The notes beneath the pieces are model-generated. The model saw only the letters and a list, made by a program, of their open reading frames with translations, was not told the DNA's origin and did no database searches. A stretch of DNA of 64,000 nucleotides from Bradyrhizobium erythrophlei (GTDB lineage Bacteria > Pseudomonadota > Alphaproteobacteria > Rhizobiales > Xanthobacteraceae), in the NCBI RefSeq assembly GCF_900129505.1, contig NZ_LT670818.1, forward strand, positions 1,984,001 through 2,048,000, read 5' to 3'. How positions within the stretch are numbered: position 1 is the first letter of the stretch; each line of letters opens with the position of its first letter. Below are positions 36,810 through 46,023 of the stretch, in pieces. A program made the translations under genes and the position numbers.

Positions 36810-37480
36810 TCCAGCACCAAATCGCAATAGCCATAGCCGTCGCACTCGACGCGCTCACCGGTCACGACGGGCAGGGGCTGCGAAAAAATCGGTCCCTCCA
36901 CCACGCAGGTATGAAACTCGCCGTTCTCGCCGCAGGGGTCGACGCCGTCGGGCAGGTCGGCCAGCAGTTGCAGGTCGAACTTGCGGCCGGCGAATTCCGC
37001 GGGCAGTTTTTTCAAATCGACGGTCGCAAGATACGCCTGCAGGCCGCTGTCGATCATGGCAAGCGCCAGCGGCAAGGTCGGCCGATCCCACAGCGGAAAC
37101 ACCGGCGTGATGCCGGTGCCGACGAGTTTCTGCTCGCGATAGGCGCGGATATCGGTGAGGAACAGATCACCGAAGATGATGTGGGTGATGCCCTCCCGCA
37201 CCGCGCGCGCGACCTGCTCGCCCATGCGCGCCTCGTAGATCTCGTTGGGACAGGGATAGGGGATCGGCACGATCCGCGGCGGCAGGCCCGCGGCCTTGAG
37301 CTGCGCCTGCAAAATCTCCTGCCGCACGCCGTGGATCGACACCCGGTCGAACGTCTCGGTCACCGTTGTCAGCGCACCGACCACGTCGAATTCGCCGACA
37401 CGCCGGATCTCATGCAGCGAGAACGCGCTGTCCTTGCCGCTCGACCACGAGATCAGCGCCTTTGGCCTGCCCTGTTTCAA
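36776..37480 (-). CDS. PP-loop ATP-binding protein, diphthine-ammonia-ligase-like
   Basis: 234 residues from a TTG at 37480 whose bases overlap the stop of the upstream amine oxidase gene; GGGAG lies upstream. The PP-loop SWSSGKDSAFSLHEIRR binds ATP; EIYEARMGEQVARAVREGIT and HIIFGDLFLTDIRAYREQKL fit the Dph6/MJ0570-type family. Bacteria lack diphthamide, so the substrate is unknown. The last residues (SLPLVGRVGA) are read from a palindromic repeat, which also supplies the stop. A much longer open frame upstream is antisense. Confidence 0.85.
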   Translation of the reverse strand: MKQGRPKALISWSSGKDSAFSLHEIRRVGEFDVVGALTTVTETFDRVSIHGVRQEILQAQLKAAGLPPRIVPIPYPCPNEIYEARMGEQVARAVREGITHIIFGDLFLTDIRAYREQKLVGTGITPVFPLWDRPTLPLALAMIDSGLQAYLATVDLKKLPAEFAGRKFDLQLLADLPDGVDPCGENGEFHTCVVEGPIFSQPLPVVTGERVECDGYGYCDLVLESLPLVGRVGA

Positions 37481-38898
37481 TTGATCGGCGCTCCCGCCGA
37501 TCTCGCAGGCGCAGCGTGGCGGCGATGCCTTGCTGCCGGCGCCGGCGCTGCAAGGGGTTCCTCCCTGAGCGCGCCGATCCTGCGCAATGCTGCTTCGGCC
37601 GCGCGCTCGCCGCTTTCCCAGGCGCCGTCGACCGTTCCCCACAGCGTTTCGTGCGTCGCCTCGCCCGCGAGGAACATGCAGCCGACCGGCTCGGTCAGGA
37701 TCTTCCGCGAGGGCTGACCGCCGGGTGCTGCCACCGACATGGCGCCGAGCGCGTACGGCGCCGCATTCCAGCGTGTCGCGCTCGATTTCTTGATGCCCGA
37801 AGTCGCCTCGCTGCCGAACAGCTTTGTCAGCCATTCCACGGCAAAGGCGACCATCGCCTTCTCGCCCTGGGCAGAGAGATCGCGGCCGAACGAGCCCGCG
37901 ACATCGATCGAGCACAGCGACGATCCCCCGATATTGGCGAGCAGCAGCGCCGTCCGCGTCGAATTGCTCTGCTCGATCAGGATGTCGTCGCGGGCGAGCC
38001 CCAGCGGATTGCCGGGCAATTGCAGCGCAATCCGATCGTAGCTGCCGAGGCCGAGCTTGGCCGCGGCGTCGAGCTGGCGCTTCGGCAGATCGGGAGTGAA
38101 TTTGATATTGCCCGACGCCAGCACGTCGCTCGACACCGTGATCACGGCGGCGCGGGCGGCGATCTTGCCCGAGGGCGTCTCCACCGTGACGTCGCGGCCG
38201 CTCCAGGCGATGCGGCTGGCCGGCGTCGACAGCGCCAGCGGGACCTGTTCGCCGAGCTTTGCGATCACGGTGCCCAGTCCCTGGCGGCACACGATCACGC
38301 CATTGCGGTCGCCGGCGCGGACCTTGTCCATCACCGAGACGTCCTTGAGGTCCTTGCCCGTGGCATTGGCGCCGAGCACGAATTCGGCCGTGGCGGCCCA
38401 GTCGCCGAGATCCCTTGGCAGTGCGGAAGCGCAGGAGACGTCGGCCTTGCCGCGCGAGACCTCGTCGATGGCGCGGTTGGCACGTACCAAAGCCGCCAGG
38501 AATTCCTCGGTTTCGCCGGCGCGCGCGTTACGCCGGCCGACCCGGATTTTCTGCCCGAAGGGGGGTGTCGACATGTCGAGCCCGGCGCTGCGGGCGAGCC
38601 TGATCATCGGGTTGGTGTCGGGATTGTGCAACCAGCGCGCGCCGCGGTCGAACGGCGCGTCGAAGGTCGCGGTGTCGGTCAGGCAGCGGCCGCCGATCTG
38701 GTTTGCCGCCTCGACCACGATCACCTTGCGGTTCGCGGCCATGATGCGCCGCGCCGCGGCAATGCCGGCGGCTCCGGCGCCGATCACGACAATGTCGGCC
38801 GAGCGCGGCAATTGCGCCGCGGCGGCGCGCCGGCCGAGCACCGGCACCGCCGCAAGGCCTGCCGCCGCTGAAAGAAAGTCGCGGCGCGTCATTGTCAT
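37477..38898 (-). CDS. Flavin-containing amine oxidase, Tat-exported
   Basis: 473 residues from MTMTRRDFLSAAAGLAAVPV; the RRDF plus hydrophobic stretch is a twin-arginine signal. FAD-binding DIVVIGAGAAGIAAARRIMA, then VVEAANQIGGRC and the GARWLHN segment, and a C-terminal FAD block CMFLAGEATHETLWGTVDGA identify a monoamine-oxidase-type enzyme folded in the cytoplasm and exported. Substrate unknown. It precedes the PP-loop gene with overlapping stop and start. Confidence 0.85.
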   Translation of the reverse strand: MTMTRRDFLSAAAGLAAVPVLGRRAAAAQLPRSADIVVIGAGAAGIAAARRIMAANRKVIVVEAANQIGGRCLTDTATFDAPFDRGARWLHNPDTNPMIRLARSAGLDMSTPPFGQKIRVGRRNARAGETEEFLAALVRANRAIDEVSRGKADVSCASALPRDLGDWAATAEFVLGANATGKDLKDVSVMDKVRAGDRNGVIVCRQGLGTVIAKLGEQVPLALSTPASRIAWSGRDVTVETPSGKIAARAAVITVSSDVLASGNIKFTPDLPKRQLDAAAKLGLGSYDRIALQLPGNPLGLARDDILIEQSNSTRTALLLANIGGSSLCSIDVAGSFGRDLSAQGEKAMVAFAVEWLTKLFGSEATSGIKKSSATRWNAAPYALGAMSVAAPGGQPSRKILTEPVGCMFLAGEATHETLWGTVDGAWESGERAAEAALRRIGALREEPLAAPAPAARHRRHAAPARSAGAPIN

Positions 38899-39090
38899 GT
38901 CATGGTTTCCGGAACTTTGAAAAACAGCAGAACCTTTAGCGAACTTGCCGCATCCGGGCGGGCGCGGCAACCATCATGGTGAATCAATCATGATTGATCC
39001 AGCTCATGCATGAACCAAATTGCAATGGCTTTCGACCATGCTAAGGAAAGACAAAAAGCGGCCAGCAAGGCCGTTGGGGGGATTTCCACC

Positions 39091-40065
39091 ATGGGCCTTG
39101 TGCTCGATACCGTCGGCAAGCTGATCGCGGGCTACCTTCAGAAGGAGGTGCCGGGCTATGAGCCGTTCACGCCCAGCGATCCCGAGCATCTGCGCGGCGT
39201 CATCGACCAGGGCGACGTGCTGCTGGTCGAGGGCAACAACCGGGTTTCCGGCATCATCAAATATCTGACCCAGTCCACCTGGTCGCATGCCGCGCTGTAC
39301 GTCGGGCCGATCGACGGTGCGGAGGAACCCGACGGCGAACCGCATGTCCTGATCGAGGCCAATATTGGCGAGGGCGTGACCTCGGCGCCGCTGTCGAAAT
39401 ATTTCCCTTACCATACGCGGCTGTGCCGCCCGGTCGGACTGTCGTTCGAAGACCGCTACACGGTGTGCCGCTACGCCATCAACCGGATCGGTTTCGGCTA
39501 CGACACCAAGAACATCCTCGATCTGATGCGCTTTCTGATCCCGCTGCCGATCCCGCAGCGCTGGCGGCGGCGCATGATCGCGTTCGGCTCCGGCGATCCC
39601 ACCAAGATCATCTGCTCGGCGCTGATTGCGCAGGCCTTCGACGCCGTGCGCTATCCGATCCTGCCCAAGATCACCCGCGCCGGCTCCAGAGCGGCCAGGC
39701 GCGAAATCCTGCACATCCGCGATTCCTCGCTCTACATGCCGCGCGATTTCGATATCTCGCCCTATTTCGAAATCGTCAAACCCACCATCGTGCACGGCTT
39801 CGACTACACCGCCCTGCACTGGGCCGACAAGCAAAAGCCGCTCCGGGAGGTAGCGGGCGAATTCGGACCGTTTCCAGAGACGATCCAGTCGCCGCCGCTT
39901 GTTCCTGAAGAGATTGACCAAGAGACGCCGTTTCCGGCTCAGGAAGTGACGCTGGCCGAGCAGCCGGCGCTGGTCGAACGCATCACCGTGTCCGAGCATT
40001 TCATGCTCGTCGAACATCTTCCCGAGCGCCGCGCGAAGCCGCGGTCGTCGGAGTTCGCGACGTAA
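39091..40065 (+). CDS. YiiX/YebB-like NlpC/P60-type cysteine hydrolase
   Basis: 324 residues from MGLVLDTVGKLIAGYLQKEV, the start with a GGGGGGA site; ATGs at 39010 and 39025 have no such site. Circularly permuted NlpC/P60 papain-like fold: the first part holds GDVLLVEGNNRVSGIIKYLT with STWSHAALYVG (catalytic His), the second PTKIICSALIAQAFDAV (catalytic Cys). May cleave amide or thioester bonds at the envelope; substrate unknown. The C-terminal 80 residues are acidic and not recognised. Confidence 0.82.
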   Translation: MGLVLDTVGKLIAGYLQKEVPGYEPFTPSDPEHLRGVIDQGDVLLVEGNNRVSGIIKYLTQSTWSHAALYVGPIDGAEEPDGEPHVLIEANIGEGVTSAPLSKYFPYHTRLCRPVGLSFEDRYTVCRYAINRIGFGYDTKNILDLMRFLIPLPIPQRWRRRMIAFGSGDPTKIICSALIAQAFDAVRYPILPKITRAGSRAARREILHIRDSSLYMPRDFDISPYFEIVKPTIVHGFDYTALHWADKQKPLREVAGEFGPFPETIQSPPLVPEEIDQETPFPAQEVTLAEQPALVERITVSEHFMLVEHLPERRAKPRSSEFAT

Positions 40066-40075
40066 TGCAAATTCA

Positions 40076-40690
40076 TCAATTTGGCCGCGCGCTGCCTTCG
40101 TACATGTAGGTCATTGGCCTGGGCCCCGGGATGTAACCGGTCTCGATGCGGTCGACGCGGAAACCCGCGCCTTCGATCATGCTGCGGATCGGGCGGTTGA
40201 GATGACAGCCGCCGGCGATACAGCGCCACGCCGGCGTCAGCCGGTCCTGCCAGCGTTGCACGCTCTCGTCGGGCGCCCTGCCGTGCTCGGCGAACAGCAG
40301 CCTGCCGCTCGGCCGCAGCACGCGCCGCATTTCGGCGAGGGCCGCCTCGGCGTGCGGGATCGAGCACATGGTCCAGGTCGTGACGATGGTATCGACGCAA
40401 TGATCTTCGAGCGGAATCGCTTCAGCCGAAGCTTCGAGGAAGCTGACCGGCATGATGTTTCCACGCGACGCGCTGCGAGCCATGGTCACAAGCTTGGCCG
40501 CCGGCTCGAGCGCCAGCACCTCCCGCGCCGGCGGGCGATAGAACGGCAGGTTCCGTCCCGAGCCGACGCCGATCTCGAGCACTCTACCCTCCGCAGCCCC
40601 AATCACCCGTTCGCGAATCGGCACGAGCAGCTTGTTGCGCATCGCGAAATCGCAAAGCCTCGGCAGGATGATGTCGCTGTAGAAGCCCAT
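40076..40690 (-). CDS. Class I SAM-dependent methyltransferase
   Basis: 204 residues. SAM-binding motif I is VLEIGVGSGRNLPFY; later blocks EASAEAIPLEDHCVDTIVTT, EMRRVLRPSGRLLFAEHGRA and the AWRCIAGGCHLNRPI segment fit the UbiE/COQ5-like superfamily, close to METTL7-type proteins. Substrate unknown. It is convergent with the YiiX-like gene. Confidence 0.85.
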   Translation of the reverse strand: MGFYSDIILPRLCDFAMRNKLLVPIRERVIGAAEGRVLEIGVGSGRNLPFYRPPAREVLALEPAAKLVTMARSASRGNIMPVSFLEASAEAIPLEDHCVDTIVTTWTMCSIPHAEAALAEMRRVLRPSGRLLFAEHGRAPDESVQRWQDRLTPAWRCIAGGCHLNRPIRSMIEGAGFRVDRIETGYIPGPRPMTYMYEGSARPN

Positions 40691-40739
40691 CGAGCACTCC
40701 GCATGGTTATTCTTGCCGCCGTATGGTCGTGGTACCGCC

Positions 40740-40772
40740 TCAGCATCGAGCTTTGATCATCTTGGTGATTTC
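40740..40772 (-). pseudogene. Orphan copy of a cytochrome gene 3' end
   Basis: The bases encode EITKMIKARC and a stop, matching EITKMIEARC-stop at the end of the c-type cytochrome at 46024. Over 32 bases only three differ. Nothing else of a cytochrome remains here. It follows the permease remnant with only three bases between. Confidence 0.6.
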
Positions 40773-40775
40773 AAA

Positions 40776-41047
40776 TCAACGGAAGAAAAGAATCAGCAGT
40801 GCGACCATGATGGGTGCACCGACGAATTCGGCCAGCGTGAGCTGCCGGCCCAGGAACGCGAGCATGATGATGCCAAGTTCGGCGACGGGATTGGTGGACG
40901 CCATCTCGGTAGCAGCCGAGCCATTTCACGATGGGAAACAACCGCCTGCACGACTGCCGAGAGCGTGAAGCCAAGAATCAGCGACCGCAGGATCTCCCAT
41001 CCCATGGCGAACGCCATGCTGAGCGCACGCAGGATCGATTCCATCAT
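40776..41047 (-). pseudogene. Permease (UPF0718/YraQ type) with internal deletion and frameshift
   Basis: An intact start (ATG at 41047, GGGAG upstream) reads MMESILRALSMAFAMGWEIL and LGFTLSAVVQAVVSHREMAR, then stops matching the family. A different frame resumes with EMASTNPVAELGIIMLAFLG and AEFVGAPIMVALLILFFR-stop. In intact UPF0718 permeases these blocks are about 60 residues apart, with a GLGAASSSCSYAAVALAR-type segment between. That segment is missing here, as is the second half of the protein. Such permeases sit in metal or arsenical regions. Clearly non-functional. Confidence 0.75.
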
Positions 41048-41409
41048 CGGCCGCTCCCGTGCCTGTTAGGGCCTTCGGAGTCCAACACTATAAAAATAGT
41101 TTTAATTGAGACAACAAGGCCAATCCATCACGATTCCGAACCCGTCCTCGGTCGCAAAGCTTATGAGCAATTCGACGACAGCGGCCGGATGAAACCGTCG
41201 GCTTGTAGGCTCGATCACACGCCACACTTGGGGTCCGCAGGGCAACTCCGCGGTCGGTGTCAGTAACCCCCCTGGAATCACGCCGGCTTCAACCGCTCGA
41301 CCCCTTTGGTAATGGGTCAGTTCGGGAATCGGGTCATCGCGCCGCATGGACTCTATTGCACGAAAGGAGCAACCTTGTGGCCTTGCGGCCTTAACGTAGG
41401 AGAAGGTCA
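41048..41409. other. Intergenic stretch with an AT-rich dyad
   Basis: No gene was recognised. An inverted repeat ACTAT-AAAA-ATAGT lies at 41087-41100, about 40 bases upstream of the dead permease start, and could be its old operator. GGAGAAGG at the right end is the ribosome-binding site of the next gene. A 102-residue minus-strand open frame (41102-41410) matches nothing I know and is not called. Confidence 0.4.
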
Positions 41410-41817
41410 ATGCAAAAAGTAAATCGAAGGTCAGCAGTGGCTCTAGGTTTGGCAGCCGCTTCGGCGGCTATTGTGAAGCCAGCGGCCGCGCAAACTACGG
41501 ACTACAAGGATGCGACACCGTGGCCAGGTGTCGTCGTGCGTGCTTACGGTGGTGAGACACCATCCATCATTCCCGGTTTCAAGACCGTCTCGATGCGTGA
41601 CATCATCATGCAGCCGGGATCGAAGACCATGGGTCCTCCGATGGAGAATGCGATGGTCTGCCATATCACCGAAGGGGAGCTTCAGATCGACCAGGAAGGG
41701 AAGCCGTTCACGGCCAAAAAGAACTTCGTCTGGACCTGCAACAAGAACACCAAAGAGCAGGCGTCCAACGCAAGCAATGCGGTCGCAATTATGCGGATCA
41801 CCGACCTAATGGCCTAA
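41410..41817 (+). CDS. Exported cupin-like protein
   Basis: 135 residues. N-terminal MQKVNRRSAVALGLAAASAA resembles a twin-arginine or Sec signal cleaved after KPAAAQ. The mature part suggests a cupin barrel (IIPGFKTVSMRDIIMQPGSK, NAMVCHITEGELQIDQEG); the metal-binding His set is incomplete, with one His in CHITEGEL. Small exported proteins of this kind occur in rhizobia; role unknown. GGAGAAGG lies upstream. Adjacent to metal-related genes. Confidence 0.7.
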   Translation: MQKVNRRSAVALGLAAASAAIVKPAAAQTTDYKDATPWPGVVVRAYGGETPSIIPGFKTVSMRDIIMQPGSKTMGPPMENAMVCHITEGELQIDQEGKPFTAKKNFVWTCNKNTKEQASNASNAVAIMRITDLMA

Positions 41818-42124
41818 GGCCTGGGGAGGCCGCTTTGTTGGCGGCCTCCCGATTCGCCCGTACTTCACGAAATCAGCGATCGCCGTCACGCCAGCCGCCA
41901 GCGCGTGAGTGACGCAAAGTGTCCAAACTGCCCACTACCACCCCTGTCGAAAGGGCGTCTAAGCGGTCGCAACGCTAGCGAAGCGGCCGGCGCATCAACG
42001 CAAGGCCGGCTAACGGTGAAACTACGACTTTTCCGCTGCGGTCCCGTAGCGGGAGGTCTGTTCATCATGCGGAGCATCCCTCCAGAATCGATCAATGCTC
42101 CGAGCTCTCGTACAAATTTTGTTC
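41818..42124. other. Intergenic stretch, no gene seen
   Basis: It lies between the convergent cupin and DUF2182 genes. A short hairpin (GGCCGCTTTGTTGGCGGCC near 41828) could end transcription of the cupin gene. Open frames are short or lack start sites and protein character. Confidence 0.35.
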
Positions 42125-42898
42125 TCAAGTTGCGAGCACAAGAACTATCGTGCCCGATACGATCAGAGCCACACCGGCGGCGCGGCTGAGCCCGCGGCCG
42201 AGCGGCAGCAACTTCTCGCATGCGACATAAAGGGCGATGCCGGCGATCCAGACAAGGTTCATGATCCCGCTGACGAACAGCAGTGCCATCAGGAACCAGC
42301 AACAGCCGAGGCAGTAGCTGCCGTGCCGGAGTCCCATGCGTAATGCACCCACCGCCCCCGGTCGCCAGTGCCGGCTCAGGAATAGCACCGGGCTTTGGCA
42401 ATAGCGAAGGCAGGCGCTCTTGACGGGCGTGAACTGGTAGAGCCCCGCGGCAAGCAGAATAACCCCGCCAAGCGGGGCACTGGTGCTCGCCATCGCCATA
42501 GACAGCAGCCCGGCGCGTTCGAGTCCCCACTGTGCCAAAACTGCGACGAGGCTGAAACCTGCCCAGATCAGGAGATAGCCACTGAGAAAGACCCAGGCTT
42601 CAATAGATGGGCTAACCGATGCCCCTTGCTTGCGCTTGATTGCCGTGAACAGCAGGACCATAGGGGCAGCGCTCGGCACCATCATGGCAATCATCATGAC
42701 CCACCACATGGTGAACAAGAGCGCGGCGTAGAAAGTCGACCACGGCATCGGCTCCATCGGCATGTCGGCCATGCTCATGTCGATGCCAGCCCCGGCGACC
42801 AGATAAACCCAGGCCAGCGCCACCACTCCAGCTACTCCAACTACGACGATCAGGCGATCGCGCCGCAGCACGTGTTCGAGCGCCAATGACTCGGTCAT
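42125..42898 (-). CDS. DUF2182 integral membrane protein (putative metal-binding)
   Basis: 257 residues, about six hydrophobic segments. The conserved Met-rich block TMWWVMMIAMMVPSAAPMVL (about 65-84), preceded by MSMADMPMEPMPWSTF, marks DUF2182; SACLRYCQSP and GSYCLGCCWFLMALL add conserved Cys. The Met and Cys content suggests binding of a soft metal such as copper, but no function is proven. Its partner DUF1326 gene lies just upstream. Confidence 0.85.
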   Translation of the reverse strand: MTESLALEHVLRRDRLIVVVGVAGVVALAWVYLVAGAGIDMSMADMPMEPMPWSTFYAALLFTMWWVMMIAMMVPSAAPMVLLFTAIKRKQGASVSPSIEAWVFLSGYLLIWAGFSLVAVLAQWGLERAGLLSMAMASTSAPLGGVILLAAGLYQFTPVKSACLRYCQSPVLFLSRHWRPGAVGALRMGLRHGSYCLGCCWFLMALLFVSGIMNLVWIAGIALYVACEKLLPLGRGLSRAAGVALIVSGTIVLVLAT

Positions 42899-42954
42899 GG
42901 GCTTACCCCGGCCGCCGATGCGGCAAATTGAAAAGACCTAACCTTAGCGCAGCA

Positions 42955-43587
42955 TCAAGCCGCAACCCCCTGAGGTGTCTGCACGACATCGGCCAGGGAG
43001 CTGTGCGTGCCTTTCGTGTCGAATTTGATTGCCCCGGTCGAGTGGATGTTGGCAGAGGCAACCTCGGCGGATCTGTGCTCAAAGCCGTCGGGCATTACAA
43101 CCTGAATTCGATGCGGAGCGCCCGTCACCGGGTTCTTGATGGGCTCGACCTCAGTCTCCAGCACGTCCTTGGCGACAAGACGCGCGACGCGCCCGTTCTT
43201 GTCGAATGAGAACTCGAAGGGCGCAAACACCGGATCATGGATCTTGGTTACGATCAGGCTGAGGATCTGGAACAGCGTACCCTCGGCCGAATTCTTGCCC
43301 GACATGATGTTAAAAAGTGCCTGGCGCTGTTCCGGCGTTGCGCGCTCGTCGATGATCGGCTGCATCTTCCCATTGCCCTCGTGCAGCGCCCCGGGGAAAT
43401 CAACGGTTGCGGCGAAAACGAGACCATCGAGCTTGGTACCCTCGAAGTGCCCCTTGGTAATTTTCATACCGACGAGGCCTTTGCACGAGCCGTGAGTCGG
43501 CGGGGCATTGAAATCGCAGGGACAGCCAAAGGCGCAATTGCAGTTCTTGATCCATTCCCCTTCGAGACGCCAGTCAGATGTAGCCAT
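42955..43587 (-). CDS. DUF1326 domain protein
   Basis: 210 residues from MATSDWRLEGEWIKNCNCAF, start at 43587 with a GGAGGTG site. The N-terminal Cys cluster NCNCAFGCPCDF (C-x-C-x4-C-x-C) is the family hallmark and suggests metal binding; the body holds a conserved FSFDKNGRVARLVAKDV segment. DUF1326 and DUF2182 genes are regularly adjacent, as here (56 bases apart), so they probably act together. No signal peptide, so it is likely cytoplasmic. Confidence 0.85.
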   Translation of the reverse strand: MATSDWRLEGEWIKNCNCAFGCPCDFNAPPTHGSCKGLVGMKITKGHFEGTKLDGLVFAATVDFPGALHEGNGKMQPIIDERATPEQRQALFNIMSGKNSAEGTLFQILSLIVTKIHDPVFAPFEFSFDKNGRVARLVAKDVLETEVEPIKNPVTGAPHRIQVVMPDGFEHRSAEVASANIHSTGAIKFDTKGTHSSLADVVQTPQGVAA

Positions 43588-43884
43588 TGCACACCTCCCA
43601 TCGCGTTGCCGGGTTGGACTATGCAGCCGCTTGACTATCCTCTCCGGCGTCAAAAAGTCCGGGTCAATGCGAGCGGGATCTTGATTGGATCTGAAGGCTC
43701 TGCATTGCTAAACGGAGCCATGAGCCGGTTAGCGGAGTGCGACTTGCTGTCCTGATCACGGAAGCATATCAGCGAACGTCCTCGGCGTACAGGCGCTTTG
43801 ACGCACGGCGACTTGGTGCGGCATTCGGTTCGACCTGCCGGTGCTTCATGTCCGACGCGACGTCAGCGCTGGAGGTGGGCAGGC

Positions 43885-45954
43885 TCAGCCTTTCTTCCGA
43901 TAAAACCGAAGCAACTGCGCGTTGATGGCCACGATGACCGTGCTCGCCGACATCAAGCCTGCCCCAACGGCGGGCGTCATCAGGAAGCCGGTGCCGAAGG
44001 TGATGCCGGCCGCCATGGGGATGGCAACCGCGTTGTAAGCAGTCGCCCAGATCAGGTTTTGCACTATCTTCGCGTAAGTTGCGCGGGACAGGCCGAGGAT
44101 CGCGGCCACGTCTCGCGGATCATTGCGGACCAGCACCACATCGGCGGATTCCACCGCCACATCCGTGCCGGCGCCGATCGCGACTCCAAGATCGGCCTCG
44201 ACAAGTGCGGGAGCATCGTTGACGCCATCGCCGATCATGGCGACGCGTAAGCCGCGGTCACGCAGCTGCTTGATCTTTGCGGCCTTCTGATCGGGCAGTA
44301 CCTCCGCAATGTATTCGTCGATGCCGAGTTCGGCGGAAACAACCTTTGCGACTCCCTTGGCGTCCCCGGTCAGCATTATTGGACTTATTCCAAGCTTCTT
44401 CAGTTGAGCCACCGCTTCCCTGGATTCCGGCCGCACGATGTCGGCCAGCGCGAACAGCGCGCGCGGTTCGCCGGCGCGGAGCAAGACCACAACGCTCTTG
44501 CCTTGCGCCTCGAGCGCACGCAGGCGCGGATCGCTTATGGTACGGCCCAGCCTTGTGAGATATCCAGGGCTTACGACGCGGACCTCATGGCCTTCCACGA
44601 CGGCGACGATCCCTTCGCCCGCGATATTGCGGACGCTGCCGGGAAGAGGAACAGCGATGCCCCGTTCCTTTGCAGCAGCCATGATGCCTTTTGCGATTGG
44701 ATGTTCGGACTGGCTTTCGGCTGATGCGGCGAAGCGCAACTCCTCCGCCTCGTCTCCATCCGCCAGTACAGCGATGTCACTCACGCCGAACCGGCCTTCC
44801 GTCAAGGTCCCGGTTTTGTCGAACACCGCCGCGGTCAGATTGCGCGCCCTCTCGAAGGCGGCCCGGTCGCGGATCAGCAGGCCGTTTCTGGCGCTGAGCG
44901 TGGTTGAGACGGCGACGACCAGCGGCACGGCAAGCCCGAGCGCATGCGGACAGGCGATGACCATTACGGTCACCATGCGCTCGACGGCGAATTCGTAGGG
45001 TTGGCCGGCGAGCAGCCAAAAGCCCAACGAACCGAAGCCGGCGATCAGGGCGATGTAGGTCAGCCAGCCCGCCGCGCGGTTGGCGAGGTCCTGCGTGCGC
45101 GAACGGTTCGCCTGAGCCTGCTTGACCATCTCGATGACCTGTGAAAGGTAGGTCTTCTCGCCGGTGGCCTTGACTTCGATCGTCACGGCGCCGGCCCCGT
45201 TTATGGCGCCGCCGATGACGACATCTCCGGGCTTCTTCGAGACGGGAAGGGACTCGCCGGTCAGCATTGCCTCATTGAAGGAGGATTCCCCTTCCGTGAT
45301 TACGCCGTCGACCGGAATCTTGGCGCCTGGCCGGATAAGCACCCGGTCACCCGGCTGCAAGGAGCTGACCGGAACCTCCTGTATATTGCCTTGCGCATCG
45401 AGCTTCAGGGCCGTGTCCGGCAGCAGCCGGACCAGCTCTTCCAAGGCGCGCGACGCTCCCATGACCGAACGCATCTCGAGCCAATGGCCGAGCAGCATGA
45501 CGTCGATGAGTGTCACCAGCTCCCAGTAAAAGGACACGCCCTGAAGGCCGAAAGTCACCGCCGCCGAATAGAAAAAGGCGACCGAAATCGCGACCGCGAC
45601 GAGCGTCATCATGCCCGGCTCGCGGTTCCTGAACTCCGCCGAGAAGCCGATCAGGAACGGCCGGCCGCCGTAACCGTAGATGAACGACGAGAGCGCGAAC
45701 AGCACGAGACCATCGCCCCGAAACCTCAGCGCGTCGCCCAGCCCCAGCGCGTGCTGGATCATCGGCGACAGGAGCAGGACAGGCGGCGTCAGTGCCAGGC
45801 ACAGCCAAAACCTGCGGCGAAAATCCGCCACCATCGCGGCATGATCGCCATGTCCGGCATGTGCATGCATTGCGCCTGCCATCCCGGCAGCGGAATGTTC
45901 GCGCGCTTGGTGTGGCTGTTGATGCGGATGTTCATGGGCGTGAGCGTGATCCAT
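43885..45954 (-). CDS. copB: CopB-type copper/heavy-metal P-type ATPase
   Basis: 689 residues. The first 38 residues contain 11 His (HAHAHEHPH...) and replace the usual Cys-x-x-Cys metal domain. The membrane metal site is CPH (VIACPHALGLAVPL), defining the P1B-3/CopB group. Actuator MLTGESLPVSKK, phosphorylation DKTGTLTEG and hinge GDGVNDAPALVEADLG are intact. CopB-type pumps export Cu2+ or Ag+. The 297 bases toward DUF1326 (43588-43884) have no recognised gene. Confidence 0.93.
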   Translation of the reverse strand: MDHAHAHEHPHQQPHQAREHSAAGMAGAMHAHAGHGDHAAMVADFRRRFWLCLALTPPVLLLSPMIQHALGLGDALRFRGDGLVLFALSSFIYGYGGRPFLIGFSAEFRNREPGMMTLVAVAISVAFFYSAAVTFGLQGVSFYWELVTLIDVMLLGHWLEMRSVMGASRALEELVRLLPDTALKLDAQGNIQEVPVSSLQPGDRVLIRPGAKIPVDGVITEGESSFNEAMLTGESLPVSKKPGDVVIGGAINGAGAVTIEVKATGEKTYLSQVIEMVKQAQANRSRTQDLANRAAGWLTYIALIAGFGSLGFWLLAGQPYEFAVERMVTVMVIACPHALGLAVPLVVAVSTTLSARNGLLIRDRAAFERARNLTAAVFDKTGTLTEGRFGVSDIAVLADGDEAEELRFAASAESQSEHPIAKGIMAAAKERGIAVPLPGSVRNIAGEGIVAVVEGHEVRVVSPGYLTRLGRTISDPRLRALEAQGKSVVVLLRAGEPRALFALADIVRPESREAVAQLKKLGISPIMLTGDAKGVAKVVSAELGIDEYIAEVLPDQKAAKIKQLRDRGLRVAMIGDGVNDAPALVEADLGVAIGAGTDVAVESADVVLVRNDPRDVAAILGLSRATYAKIVQNLIWATAYNAVAIPMAAGITFGTGFLMTPAVGAGLMSASTVIVAINAQLLRFYRKKG

Positions 45955-46023
45955 GGTGCCCTCATCTTATCCAGGTCAGGTTATCCCATCTATCGGCTGT
46001 GGCGGCTGTGAGGTCGGATCGCA

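Noticed and set aside
37481..38290. 270-residue N-terminal extension of the PP-loop protein
   Set aside because: It overlaps the amine oxidase gene out of frame; conservation begins at the TTG 37480.
41886..42530. 214-residue minus-strand frame
   Set aside because: It overlaps the DUF2182 gene in another frame and has Arg/Pro-rich shadow composition.
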